Shown piece after piece: positions 16,679 to 25,017 of a stretch of 32,475 nt of DNA. The notes under the pieces were generated by a model, which made no database searches, was not told the origin of the DNA, and was given only the letters and a program-made list of their open reading frames with translations. A program made the position numbers and the translations under genes. Within the stretch, counting starts at the first letter, position 1. Each line of letters begins with the position of its first letter. Origin of the DNA: JAVBUZ01 sp031554725. GTDB lineage: Bacteria > Bacillota > Clostridia > Lachnospirales > Lachnospiraceae. The stretch is taken from the NCBI GenBank assembly GCA_031554725.1, contig JAVBUZ010000064.1:1-32475 (forward strand), in the 5' to 3' direction.

Positions 16679-16707
16679 ACTATAAGAAACTTCTTTCTAT
16701 TTGTCAA
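16679..16707 (-). promoter_or_regulatory. Sigma-A promoter of the valS T-box operon
   Basis: TTGACA (16702-16707), 17-bp spacer, TATAGT (16679-16684) on the - strand. The -35 box starts only 12 bp after the end of the upstream zinc-ribbon gene. Transcription would start near 16672, at the head of the T-box leader. Confidence 0.9.
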
Positions 16708-16718
16708 GTAATATCCTA

Positions 16719-17258
16719 TTACTGCTGATTATTGTTTTCTGCTGGCGCTTGTGCCTGACCCATTGGGTTTCCGCAAGTATTACAGAAAGCTCCACCATTA
16801 TATGCTGCTCCACATTTTGGGCAAAAACCTTGAGTACCTGTTGCCTGTGGTGCTACAGCTTTTGCTTTCACAATACCATATGCAAAATCTGCAAATTTGC
16901 TTGCTAGTGGAATATTCGCTTCCTCGCCTTTTGCATTTTTAATAATACCAACGATGCAGAAAACAAGAATTGCTAAATTTACTAAGCCTTGGATAAAGCC
17001 AATGATTCCTGACCATAAAGCTGAAATGAAAGGAATGCTATAAACAAAATCAAATATATTGAAGAATCTTGTTATTATACTTCCGATTACACATAAAACA
17101 ATTGCCTGAATAACCTGACGTGTTGCCCATTCATCTTTTTCAGCTAAAAGCACTAACGCCGCTAATAAAAATAACAGTGTAGTCTGTCCGAGATACGCTA
17201 AGATAAATGCTACCACTCCGTAAAAGCCTAACTTAATTCCATACTTACCTTTTTCCAT
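16719..17258 (-). CDS. Zinc-ribbon membrane protein, unknown function
   Basis: 179 residues. Four hydrophobic segments (about 11-38, 48-65, 72-88, 92-107) precede a soluble tail with a zinc-ribbon near the C-terminus ('FCPKCGAAYNGGAFCNTCG') and a Gln/Asn/Ala-rich end. The layout is like DUF4870-type proteins with a zinc-ribbon, but the match is by pattern only. TAGGAGGG lies about 8 bp before the ATG. It has its own promoter at 17334-17363 and is divergent from the ECF S-component gene. No terminator was seen before the valS promoter, so its transcript may read into the T-box region. Confidence 0.75.
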   Translation of the reverse strand: MEKGKYGIKLGFYGVVAFILAYLGQTTLLFLLAALVLLAEKDEWATRQVIQAIVLCVIGSIITRFFNIFDFVYSIPFISALWSGIIGFIQGLVNLAILVFCIVGIIKNAKGEEANIPLASKFADFAYGIVKAKAVAPQATGTQGFCPKCGAAYNGGAFCNTCGNPMGQAQAPAENNNQQ

Positions 17259-17333
17259 TTTTAAAACCCTCCTAAGAAATGTTTAATTTTGTAGCTATAC
17301 AAGTCTTTTGTATAACCTTTATACTCGCTTTTT

Positions 17334-17363
17334 AGTATAACTATTTTTCCCATAATCTGTCAA
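17334..17363 (-). promoter_or_regulatory. Sigma-A promoter of the zinc-ribbon membrane protein
   Basis: TTGACA (17358-17363), 18-bp spacer, TATACT (17334-17339) on the - strand, about 75 bp before the start codon. The rest of the 239-bp divergent gap holds a TATAAT (17440-17445, + strand) for the ECF gene and a TGGCA-N10-TGCCA repeat near 17412-17431. Confidence 0.8.
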
Positions 17364-17439
17364 CAGTTCAGAACTATTTTTCAAAACTGGTATGGTTCTT
17401 TTTTTATATTTTGGCACTTTTTCCGATGCCACATTTGTG

Positions 17440-17445
17440 TATAAT
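17440..17445 (+). promoter_or_regulatory. Possible -10 box for the ECF S-component gene
   Basis: TATAAT 52 bp before the start codon. No good -35 lies at 16-18 bp; TTGGCA (17411-17416) is 23 bp away. The TGGCA-N10-TGCCA inverted repeat covers the expected -35 position and could be an operator that needs an activator. Confidence 0.45.
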
Positions 17446-17497
17446 AAATATCACACTAGTGAAAAATATTTGATATCGCATGGATGGGAGTTAAGTT

Positions 17498-18427
17498 ATG
17501 AAAAACAAAAAAAATATTACCCTGCTAATTTGTAGCATTCTACTTCTACTGGTCTTTTCTATATTTAGTTATTACAGCTATCAAAATTCTTATCTTTCCT
17601 CGAAGGAAATCGGTCAGGAAATGACAGCTCTTCAAAAGACCATTACGGCAATAAACGATGGCAATCAAAGCGGTGATGTTGATGCCTTAAGTGCTCAAAA
17701 GGCAGTTCTCGCTAATGAAAAATTGGCTTTGGAAAAACCATATTCTTACGGCTTAACACTTGCCTTTTTTAGTTTATTACTTCTTATAAAAAGCATTTAC
17801 AACCTTGCTTACAAAAAAGCTGTCAAATTACCAATCACAGTTCAGCAATTGGCTCAAGCCGGTCTTTGTGCTGCACTTTGCTACATAGGCTTTGCTTTTT
17901 TCAAAATCGACATTCCTGTAGGACCAGAAAAGACCGCATTTCACTTAGGCAATGTATTTTGCGTTCTCGCCGCCCTTCTTCTTGGCGGATACCTTGGTGG
18001 CCTATCGGGTGCTGTTGGTATGACTATTGCTGATCTTACTACTGCTTATGTAACAAGTGCACCTAAGACCTTCCTTTTAAAGCTATGCATTGGTTTAATT
18101 GTAAGCTTTGTTGCTCACAACATATTTAAACTCTCCAAATCACATAAAAAAAGTTATGTTATAGGTGTAACCTTCCTGGCTTCTTTCTGTGGTATGGGTT
18201 TTAATGTCATCGCTGATCCTCTTGTTGGATATTTCTATAAGACATACCTGCTAGGGGTACCTCAAGATATATCTGCTGCCCTACAAAAAATTGCAACTAT
18301 AACTACAAGCGTTAATGCTGTTATTGCTATTTTTGCAGCCACTTTCTTTTACCTTGTCCTACGCCCAGCTCTAAAAAAGGCAAACCTCTTAGTTCAACTC
18401 ACCCCCGAAGAGGCGCCTGAACAATAA
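17498..18427 (+). CDS. ECF transporter S component with an N-terminal extension
   Basis: 309 residues. The C-terminal ~190 residues have six hydrophobic segments and S-component features ('GPEKTAFHLGNVFCVLAALLLGG', 'GLSGAVGMTIADL'). The first ~110 residues are extra: a membrane segment (about 8-28), a predicted coiled or helical extracytoplasmic segment (30-80; 'IGQEMTALQKTITAIND'), and a second membrane segment (about 83-101). S components are usually near 160-200 residues, so this is a longer form. GGGAG lies about 8 bp before the ATG. No ecfA/ecfT lies next to it, so it probably uses a shared ECF module. Substrate unknown. Confidence 0.75.
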   Translation: MKNKKNITLLICSILLLLVFSIFSYYSYQNSYLSSKEIGQEMTALQKTITAINDGNQSGDVDALSAQKAVLANEKLALEKPYSYGLTLAFFSLLLLIKSIYNLAYKKAVKLPITVQQLAQAGLCAALCYIGFAFFKIDIPVGPEKTAFHLGNVFCVLAALLLGGYLGGLSGAVGMTIADLTTAYVTSAPKTFLLKLCIGLIVSFVAHNIFKLSKSHKKSYVIGVTFLASFCGMGFNVIADPLVGYFYKTYLLGVPQDISAALQKIATITTSVNAVIAIFAATFFYLVLRPALKKANLLVQLTPEEAPEQ

Positions 18428-18472
18428 AGATATTTCGCACTTGATATTACTATAGATTCAAAGGATAAATGC

Positions 18473-18541
18473 GAAAAAGACTTTGCTTTTTGCACATTTT
18501 TATCTAGAAGCAATTAAGTACAAACAAACAAAGTCTTTTTC
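18473..18541. terminator. Bidirectional terminator between convergent genes
   Basis: GAAAAAGACTTTG (18473-18485) and CAAAGTCTTTTTC (18529-18541) are perfect 13-bp complements with T-rich outer ends on both strands. The 43-nt loop is unusually long. A smaller repeat, TTTCGCA/TGCGAAA, lies just to its left (about 18434-18478). Confidence 0.65.
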
Positions 18542-18562
18542 TATTTTACTTTTGAAACAGCC

Positions 18563-19483
18563 TTATCTAAAGCGAACTGCTATATTCCCCATCGCACATT
18601 CTAAGTGATAGTCACTATCTGCACCATTGTAAATTTCTTTTTCTTGAATTAGTCCAGTATATGAACCTCCGTCAATCGAAATATTTCCTGCTGCGCATTC
18701 CATTTTAAAATTATGATCTGCCTGCTGAGAATCAGTAAACACCATTTCTAGGTTTCCCATAGCTACCTCTGCATCTAAGTCCTTGGTTACGCTTCCACGG
18801 TACTCCATATTACCCATACCAATGCTTGCTGTAAGGTTATTAATCTTACCATTTTCTACAATCAGCTCACCAGCTCCTACAGAAATGTCTACGTTATCTA
18901 CATAGAGTGAATCAATTAGCATCTGTCCAGCTCCAACATTTACACTAAGTTTCTTTGCTTCTAGCTTTTTCACACTCATTTTTCCTGCACCAAGTTCGAT
19001 GTTAACGGTATCTAAATCAGCACTCTCTGGTATAGAAAGAATTACTTCAAAAATAGTAGAAACACCACTTTTATATCCTGATACATATAAGGTTTCACCT
19101 TTAACATATGTTTGATACTTTCCTATATTTTGTGCTTGAATGTGAAAGTATTCATCATCTGATTTTACTATTTTCACATCACAGCCACCCAAGTTTATTT
19201 CTAAATCAGAAATTTTATTTGCTTCCACCTTACTCGTATTGCTTCCAGTTGTAATAATTTCATAGTTATTATCAAATGCATCCTGTAAATCTATATTGTA
19301 AGTTGCACCAGTGCTATGATCCCAGTAAAAAATATCTGATAAGTCAACGTTTAAAGCTCCATTAAATGTCATATCTCGAATACTCCGAAAGCCTCCACCT
19401 ACACCTGAAATTGTAACTAGTAAAACGCCTAGTAACGCAAGTACCAATGCCACAATGGCACAATTTTTCATAAATTTTTTCAT
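18563..19483 (-). CDS. DUF4097-family membrane-anchored protein
   Basis: 306 residues. An N-terminal anchor (about 7-27) is followed by a repetitive beta-rich domain, with runs such as 'DLEINLGGCDVKIV', 'VNIELGAGKMSVKKLEAKK' and 'ISVGAGELIVENG', typical of DUF4097 (putative adhesin-like beta-helix). The domain probably faces outward. It is the third gene after padR and the HAAS gene, an arrangement widespread in Firmicutes and often tied to envelope-stress sensing. 37 bp separate it from the HAAS gene. Function not established. Confidence 0.85.
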   Translation of the reverse strand: MKKFMKNCAIVALVLALLGVLLVTISGVGGGFRSIRDMTFNGALNVDLSDIFYWDHSTGATYNIDLQDAFDNNYEIITTGSNTSKVEANKISDLEINLGGCDVKIVKSDDEYFHIQAQNIGKYQTYVKGETLYVSGYKSGVSTIFEVILSIPESADLDTVNIELGAGKMSVKKLEAKKLSVNVGAGQMLIDSLYVDNVDISVGAGELIVENGKINNLTASIGMGNMEYRGSVTKDLDAEVAMGNLEMVFTDSQQADHNFKMECAAGNISIDGGSYTGLIQEKEIYNGADSDYHLECAMGNIAVRFR

Positions 19484-19520
19484 TTTATATTTTCCTCCAT
19501 GCTTCCATTGTCTGGCAACC

Positions 19521-20177
19521 TTAGTTCACACCGTTTTTATCTTTGCCGAAAGCTCTTTTGCACAATCCAATAATCCATCTTACAAGATTTGGCAAGCCCC
19601 AGAAGCAAAGCCATATTGTTCCTGCTATCATAAGAATACCAATTGCACCTAATAAAAGTCCAGCACCAATTAATCCAATGCCTGCATAAGGTGTAATCCA
19701 TAAGGTAGTGATTCCCGCTCCAATAAGTGCCACTGCTGCGATCACTAAACCTACTCCTGCTGCAAAAAATCCTATTGTTACTCCAAAAGCACCCATAATT
19801 AGCCCAAAGACTGTGCCCAAAACACCTAAGATAAATGGGGAAAGCATAATGCAAGCAATTACTATCAGTGCCACTTCCCAAGCTGGCATTTTATCTGTCT
19901 TTGCACCTGAGTTCGTGTAAACATTTTGAGTTTCAATATGCTGATAACCCATGTTTTGATTGCCAATACCTGAGTAGCCCATGTTTCCACGAAGTCCCTC
20001 TTTAATATTTTCTGCAACCTTTGCAGGATATCCTAATTCTTGAATTACTTGCTGTTCATTCTCTTCGCCTGCGTCATTAAAATAATCTTCATAATATGCC
20101 AATGCTTCTTTTCTTTCATTCTCTGGTATATTTTGAAGCAGACGCTCTAATTCTTTCATGTATTCTACTCTATTCAT
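19521..20177 (-). CDS. HAAS-domain (DUF1700) membrane protein
   Basis: 218 residues. The N-terminal ~60 residues ('EYMKELERLLQNIPENER', 'ALAYYEDYFNDAGEE') form a HAAS signalling domain. Four to five Gly/Ala/Ile-rich membrane segments follow (about 103-200). HAAS proteins are regularly encoded next to PadR regulators, and are thought to work as membrane partners in that circuit. The start overlaps the end of padR by 8 bp, so translation is probably coupled. Confidence 0.88.
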   Translation of the reverse strand: MNRVEYMKELERLLQNIPENERKEALAYYEDYFNDAGEENEQQVIQELGYPAKVAENIKEGLRGNMGYSGIGNQNMGYQHIETQNVYTNSGAKTDKMPAWEVALIVIACIMLSPFILGVLGTVFGLIMGAFGVTIGFFAAGVGLVIAAVALIGAGITTLWITPYAGIGLIGAGLLLGAIGILMIAGTIWLCFWGLPNLVRWIIGLCKRAFGKDKNGVN

Positions 20178-20496
20178 GTTTCATTCCTCCCTCAAACATT
20201 CCGCTAATCTTTTCAGAATATTTCTTCCATTCATTTTCATACATAATCAACTGTCCGATTCCTTTAGGGGTAATCTTGTAATAACGTCTATTTCTTCCAC
20301 CACATTCCATGTCATATACTTCCATGCAATCATCCTTCTGTAATCTTCTAAGTACCGGATATAATGTGGATTCCGAAAGTTCAATAACCTGCCTAACCTC
20401 TTGCGTAATCTTGTAACCATATGTGCCTTCTTTTTCTTTCGATACAACTGCTAGCACTATGGCGTCTAACAAGGACGCTCCTGTGTTAAATACCAT
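20170..20496 (-). CDS. PadR-family transcriptional regulator
   Basis: 108-residue winged-helix protein. 'SLLDAIVLAVVSKEKEGTYG', 'YKITQEV' and 'ESTLYPVLRRLQKDD' are the PadR signature; the short C-terminal helix places it in the small PadR-s2 class. It probably represses its own operon (padR-HAAS-DUF4097). AAGGAGGAAG immediately precedes the ATG. The promoter 113 bp upstream is flanked by a 14-bp direct repeat that may be the operator. The inducing signal is unknown. Confidence 0.93.
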   Translation of the reverse strand: MVFNTGASLLDAIVLAVVSKEKEGTYGYKITQEVRQVIELSESTLYPVLRRLQKDDCMEVYDMECGGRNRRYYKITPKGIGQLIMYENEWKKYSEKISGMFEGGMKHE

Positions 20497-20586
20497 CTTC
20501 CTTCCTCCTTCTTTAAAGTGTTATATTATATATTTCTATATTACTATTTGAAAATATAATAATGTTTTTTTATAATACTATACAGT

Positions 20587-20637
20587 GTATAATATTGTTT
20601 ATACGCATAGTATATGTCGTATAATATTGTTTGTCAA
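20587..20637 (-). promoter_or_regulatory. padR promoter with duplicated operator-like repeat
   Basis: TTGACA (20632-20637), 17-bp spacer, TATACT (20609-20614) on the - strand. A perfect 14-bp direct repeat, GTATAATATTGTTT on the + strand, lies at 20587-20600 and 20619-20632, 32 bp apart; one copy fills the spacer and the other lies just past the -10 box. This placement suits autorepression by PadR. Confidence 0.7.
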
Positions 20638-20660
20638 CTACCTTTAGAAAATCTTTAGTT

Positions 20661-21974
20661 TTATTCTTCACATTTCCAATAGTACATCCCTAGTGCAGGC
20701 AAGTTTACCCCGCCACCAAACTCATACTTTTCTCCCGTTAATAAATCTATAGCGCTTTCGCAACCCACATTAACATGAGCATAAAAATCTGTATCATCTG
20801 CATTGATAGCAATTAAAATTCTTTCATTTTCATTACTTCTTTCAAAAATACATTGTTTATTTGTTAGCAGCAGAGATTTTAATGCTCCATAATTTAAGGC
20901 ACTAGATTGTTTCTTTATCTGATTCAGCACCGCAATCACATCAGTAAGCTCATTCCACTTAAAAGTATCAAAGCATGGACGAAGAGCCTGATCTCCTTGG
21001 CTCTTTTCTGCTCTCTCCCCCCACTCACTGCCATAATACACACAAGGGATTCCTGGCATTCCGTACAGGAAGCCATATATTAATGGTTGATGTTCCTTTC
21101 GTTGCAAAATACTTGCCACTCTAGTTACATCATGATTGTCTACAAAAGATAGCAGGTGTTTTCCTTTATATAAGCTCCAATTTTCTGGACCAAACTGCCT
21201 AAGAAGAGAATGCATAATTTCAAACATGTTCATCGAATTAAAACTAGAATATAAACCCTTATAGCATTCATAGTTTGTTGCCGAGTGCATCATCGAATCA
21301 TTCATAAGTCTATTGTAATCACCATGAAGCATTTCACCTAACAGGAAAAACTCCTTCTTCTTAACATCACAGTATTGTCTTAGCTTTATTAAAAAATCTG
21401 GTTCTAAGCTATATGCTACATCCAAGCGAATTCCATCAATATCAAATTCATCAATCCAAAATCCCACTGCATCTAATAGGTAAGAAATCACTTCATCATT
21501 TTTCAGATTAAGTTTTACTAAATCATAATTACCTTCCCAGCCTTCATACCAAAGATTGTCATTATAATTGGAGTTCCCTCCAAAATCAATTCTGTAAAAC
21601 CAGTTTACATAGGGAGAGCTTTCTCTATTTTTCACAACATCCATAAAAGGAAAGAAGCCTCTTCCTACATGATTAAAGACACCATCAAGCACCACCCTAA
21701 TTCCATTTTCATGTAATTTTTTGCACACTCGTTTAAAGTCTTCGTTACTTCCCAACCTACAATCTACCTTCTTGTAATCCCTTGTATTATAGCCATGAGT
21801 ATCTGATTCAAAAATGGGTGATAAATAGACCGCATTAACTCCCAATCTATTCATATGAATAATCCATTCATCTATTTTCTTTATTCTAGAAACCTCTATC
21901 CCATCATTTTCAAAAGGTGCTCCACAAAACCCCAAAGGATAAATTTGGTAAAAAACACTTTCATATGCCCACAT
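20661..21974 (-). CDS. GH13 alpha-amylase-family glycoside hydrolase
   Basis: 437 residues. The four GH13 conserved regions are present: 'LDGVFNHV' (96-103), 'GIRLDVAY' (181-188, nucleophile D185), the general acid E214 in 'LLGEMLHG', and 'FVDNHD' (277-282, D282). The layout resembles cyclomaltodextrinase/neopullulanase-type intracellular enzymes; no signal peptide is seen, so a cytosolic maltodextrin role is likely. The ATG at 21974 is chosen because family members begin close to 'YQIYPLGF' and GAGGG lies 5 bp upstream; an in-frame ATG at 22031 and a longer frame to 22118 remain possible. Substrate not determined. Confidence 0.85.
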   Translation of the reverse strand: MWAYESVFYQIYPLGFCGAPFENDGIEVSRIKKIDEWIIHMNRLGVNAVYLSPIFESDTHGYNTRDYKKVDCRLGSNEDFKRVCKKLHENGIRVVLDGVFNHVGRGFFPFMDVVKNRESSPYVNWFYRIDFGGNSNYNDNLWYEGWEGNYDLVKLNLKNDEVISYLLDAVGFWIDEFDIDGIRLDVAYSLEPDFLIKLRQYCDVKKKEFFLLGEMLHGDYNRLMNDSMMHSATNYECYKGLYSSFNSMNMFEIMHSLLRQFGPENWSLYKGKHLLSFVDNHDVTRVASILQRKEHQPLIYGFLYGMPGIPCVYYGSEWGERAEKSQGDQALRPCFDTFKWNELTDVIAVLNQIKKQSSALNYGALKSLLLTNKQCIFERSNENERILIAINADDTDFYAHVNVGCESAIDLLTGEKYEFGGGVNLPALGMYYWKCEE

Positions 21975-22427
21975 AGCTTCCCTCTTTCTGCTTCCTAAAT
22001 CAATCGCATTTTCTTCATCTTTCATTTTACTAAACATTCTTCTAATGGGAAAGTAAAAAGTATATATATTCCGTTTACATAATCCCAACAATAACACCTG
22101 AAACAATTCACATAACATTATTGACTAGTTCAGTTCTTTTGCAATTAGACTTGCAATTTCAGCTTTGTCGATAAAATGAAATATGTGTCGATTTTTCTCA
22201 TTCAGAAATAGAAATCCCCAATTTCCACATAGTTATCCACATAGACAAGCGTGTCATTTCCACATTATTTTAGGTGTCATTCTTGCAAATTCGTGTGTCA
22301 CTAGCAGTACCTTTTTCCTATTTTACCCCCCTCTACTTATCAACATAAATAGTGGACATACTTGTCCATTATGTCAACTATTACAAATATTATGTTGACT
22401 CATCCCCTCCAGGCAGGGGGATAAAAC
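21975..22427. other. Long non-coding region with DnaA-box-like and iteron-like motifs
   Basis: About 450 bp without a supported gene. Three DnaA-box-like 9-mers lie in one orientation: ATTTCCACA (22221-22229), TTATCCACA (22233-22241, consensus) and ATTTCCACA (22256-22264). GTGTCAYT-type motifs begin at 22251, 22274 and 22295; TGTCGAT occurs at 22166 and 22186; TTGCAATT at 22139 and 22151. Inverted repeats follow: GGACA/TGTCC (22354-22367), GTCAAC/GTTGAC (22373-22399) and CCCCT/AGGGG (22404-22419). The GH13 promoter should lie here; TTGACA on the - strand (22372-22377) is a candidate -35. Confidence 0.6.
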
Positions 22428-22462
22428 GCAAAAAAAGTACGATCATAAATCGTACTTTTTGC
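22428..22462 (-). terminator. Terminator of the helicase gene
   Basis: AAAAAGTACGAT and ATCGTACTTTTTTT on the - strand form a hairpin with a 5-nt loop and a long T-run, 28 bp after the helicase stop codon. The A-run on the other side lets it work in both directions. Confidence 0.9.
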
Positions 22463-22489
22463 ATATTTTCTATTAAAATAAAAATCATC

Positions 22490-24979
22490 CTATAACCAGG
22501 AATCCCAAAAGCGTTCTACTTTCTTCGCAATAGAATCCAGCGTAACAAGCTCAGAATTGCACCATTCCCTTGGAAACATTCTTTGATAAGCTGGCTGTAA
22601 AAAACGTTCATCTAAAAGGGTAATAATTCCCACATCATCTGAGGTGCGAATAACACGGCCAGCCGACTGTAGTACCTTGTTCATTCCAGGATACCGGTAA
22701 GCATAGTCAAAACCATTTTCGCCCAAGGCATCAAAATAGTTTTTAAATATTTCTCGTTCATTACAAACCTGAGGTAATCCAGTACCAACTACAATAACAC
22801 CAATTAAGCTATCGTTTTTCAAGTCAATACCTTCACTAAAAATCCCACCCATAACACAAAAACCAATTAGACTTTTATCTTCTTCTATTTCAATATTCAT
22901 TTGAATATTTGCTTCTAAGTCACATTCAAGATTTCCTTCAAATCGTGCTAAAAAAGCTTCTCTAGCTTCTTCCTTCATAAAATCCTCTTGAAGCAGGCAT
23001 TCCATATTGGGGGCTGCAAAGTTTTCTGAAAATGCATGATATACTTCTTCTAAAAACGCGTGGGAAGGAAAAAACACCATATAGTTGCCATGTCTATTTT
23101 TAACTACCTCATTTATATATCGTGCAATATTATAAAACTCCTGTGGGGAACGTCTTTTATATTTGGTCGTAACATCTCCGCCGATATAAAGTCCTCGCTT
23201 CTCAGGATTAAATATTGACTTGGCATATACCTCATAATCCTCATCATTTCCACCAAGTAGCTTTTTATAGTATTGGATTGGAAGCAGGGTGGCAGAAAAA
23301 AGCACGGTGCTACGCCCCTTATTCATACATTCACGTAAGTTCACCGATGGATTCACGCAAAGTAGCTTTACAATAAAATCTCCATCTGACCCTAGCTGTG
23401 TATAAATCACATAGTTTTCATCTACACGCTCATACATATCTAAAAAGTGTGATACCTCGAAATAAAAGTCAAGTATCTCTTTTCTAATTCCACTCTCATC
23501 ATGCTCATCTAGATATTCATCTATGGTTGCAGAAAATCTGGAAAGACACTGTACAAAGGGATCTACAAATGGGTCAATGCAAACCTGCTCACATTCTCTT
23601 TTTAATAACAGTAGTTCTTTATTACATTTTTCTAACTGTTTCTCTAGTTTAGGTGCAAATCTACCAAGGTGTCCCACTAGTCCATGTTCACTTGCATTTT
23701 TTATACTCTTTTTTAGCGTCAAAAAATCTTCCTTACATAAAACGGCACTATACATTTCCCGTCCTCTATCAAGAAGATTATGTGCTTCATCCACTAAGAA
23801 TAAATAGTTTCCTTGAATACCATCAGAAAAAAAACGTTTCAAATAAACATGGGGATCAAAAAGATAATTATAATCACAAATAATCCCATCTGCAAACAAG
23901 CTCATATCCAAACAAAGTTCAAATGGACAAACATTGTGTTTTCTAGCATATTCTTCAACGCATTCTCTAGTAAAGCTGTTAGAATGCGTTAGCAAATCAT
24001 ATACTGCCTCATTTATCCTATCATAATGCCCCCTTGCATAGGGGCAATGCTCTGGATTACAATCCACTTCATCCATAAAACAAATTTTATCTTTTGCTGT
24101 CAGAATTACACTTTTAAAATGTAAACCTTCTTTTCTTAATATTCCAAAAGTATTTTCTGCTACTGTGCGAGTAATAGTCTTGGCAGTAAAATAAAAAATT
24201 TTACTTCCCATTCCCTCTCCTACTGCCTTTATAGATGGAAAGAGTGTGGATATCGTCTTGCCTACCCCTGTAGGTGCCTCAATAAACAGATTCCTCTTAT
24301 GATAGATACTCTGGTATACATAGGTGACTAGTTCCTTTTGTCCTTCTCTGTAGGAAAAAGGAAATTCCAAATCATGAATAGAATCCTGTTTTTCTTTTTC
24401 CCATGCACTTTCATACTCTGCCCATTTGCGATATTCTTCCATTATGTCGTCAAACCACTGGCTTAGCTCAGACATAAAATACTCTTCATTGAAGTATTTC
24501 AATTCCTCTGTATCAATATTACAATAAGTCATTCGCACTCTTATTACTTGCTTTTCATGCTGCAAACCATATATATACGCATAAAGCTTTGCCTGCGCCA
24601 AATGTTCTTTTACAGGCTCTTTTATTTTGGCAAGCTCTCTATATGTTCCTTTAATCTCGTCTATGGTAACCGTTTCTTCTTCCTGCATAATTTCCAAGCT
24701 GCTATCTGCTAGCTCTGGAATCATACGTATATCCGAACATTTTTCTGTAATAATTCCATCCGCACGCCCCTCTATGATGAGGCTATATTTTTCTGCTATA
24801 AAGGTATGACGCAAAAAAACCTCTGCTTCATAGTTTGACCCCATTCGTCTTTGAATCATACGGTGGATACGTCCGCCCTCTTGCATAGCATTATCAGAAC
24901 TTCCCGCCCGGCGATTGTCAATATCACCAGACCGAAAGATAAATTCCACTAAATTTCTAACAGAAATACGTATTTCCAT
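22490..24979 (-). CDS. DinG/XPD-like Fe-S helicase with N-terminal Cas4-like nuclease domain
   Basis: 829 residues. An N-terminal PD-(D/E)XK-type domain (about 1-190) shows 'EGRADG' (D73), 'IDEIKG' (D107-E108-x-K110) and Q129 in 'HLAQAKLYAY'. The superfamily-2 helicase part has Walker A 'APTGVGKT' (235-242), a Fe-S cysteine set (C300, C307, C312 and C351 or C356), 'DEAH' (397-400) and motif VI 'QSAGRVIRTSDD'. Such proteins unwind DNA 5'-3' in repair or recombination. The ATG at 24979 is preferred; a TTG at 25021 falls in the T-run of the upstream terminator. The RBS (AAAGG) is some 13 bp away, so the start is less sure than the family. Confidence 0.9.
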   Translation of the reverse strand: MEIRISVRNLVEFIFRSGDIDNRRAGSSDNAMQEGGRIHRMIQRRMGSNYEAEVFLRHTFIAEKYSLIIEGRADGIITEKCSDIRMIPELADSSLEIMQEEETVTIDEIKGTYRELAKIKEPVKEHLAQAKLYAYIYGLQHEKQVIRVRMTYCNIDTEELKYFNEEYFMSELSQWFDDIMEEYRKWAEYESAWEKEKQDSIHDLEFPFSYREGQKELVTYVYQSIYHKRNLFIEAPTGVGKTISTLFPSIKAVGEGMGSKIFYFTAKTITRTVAENTFGILRKEGLHFKSVILTAKDKICFMDEVDCNPEHCPYARGHYDRINEAVYDLLTHSNSFTRECVEEYARKHNVCPFELCLDMSLFADGIICDYNYLFDPHVYLKRFFSDGIQGNYLFLVDEAHNLLDRGREMYSAVLCKEDFLTLKKSIKNASEHGLVGHLGRFAPKLEKQLEKCNKELLLLKRECEQVCIDPFVDPFVQCLSRFSATIDEYLDEHDESGIRKEILDFYFEVSHFLDMYERVDENYVIYTQLGSDGDFIVKLLCVNPSVNLRECMNKGRSTVLFSATLLPIQYYKKLLGGNDEDYEVYAKSIFNPEKRGLYIGGDVTTKYKRRSPQEFYNIARYINEVVKNRHGNYMVFFPSHAFLEEVYHAFSENFAAPNMECLLQEDFMKEEAREAFLARFEGNLECDLEANIQMNIEIEEDKSLIGFCVMGGIFSEGIDLKNDSLIGVIVVGTGLPQVCNEREIFKNYFDALGENGFDYAYRYPGMNKVLQSAGRVIRTSDDVGIITLLDERFLQPAYQRMFPREWCNSELVTLDSIAKKVERFWDSWL

Positions 24980-25017
24980 TTCAATAACCAGACCTTTCCA
25001 ATACCTGCAATCTTTGC

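Noticed and set aside
19537..19881. Cys/Trp-rich - strand frame inside the HAAS gene
   Set aside because: Lies in another frame of the same strand within a clear DUF1700 gene; product looks random.
22183..22398. + strand frame in the GH13/helicase gap
   Set aside because: No RBS, and it runs through the short repeats; the peptide is Cys/Phe/Ser-rich and unlike a protein.
22130..22427. Chromosomal or plasmid replication origin
   Set aside because: DnaA-box-like motifs are present, but no dnaA, dnaN, rep, parA or AT-rich unwinding region is recognisable next to them.
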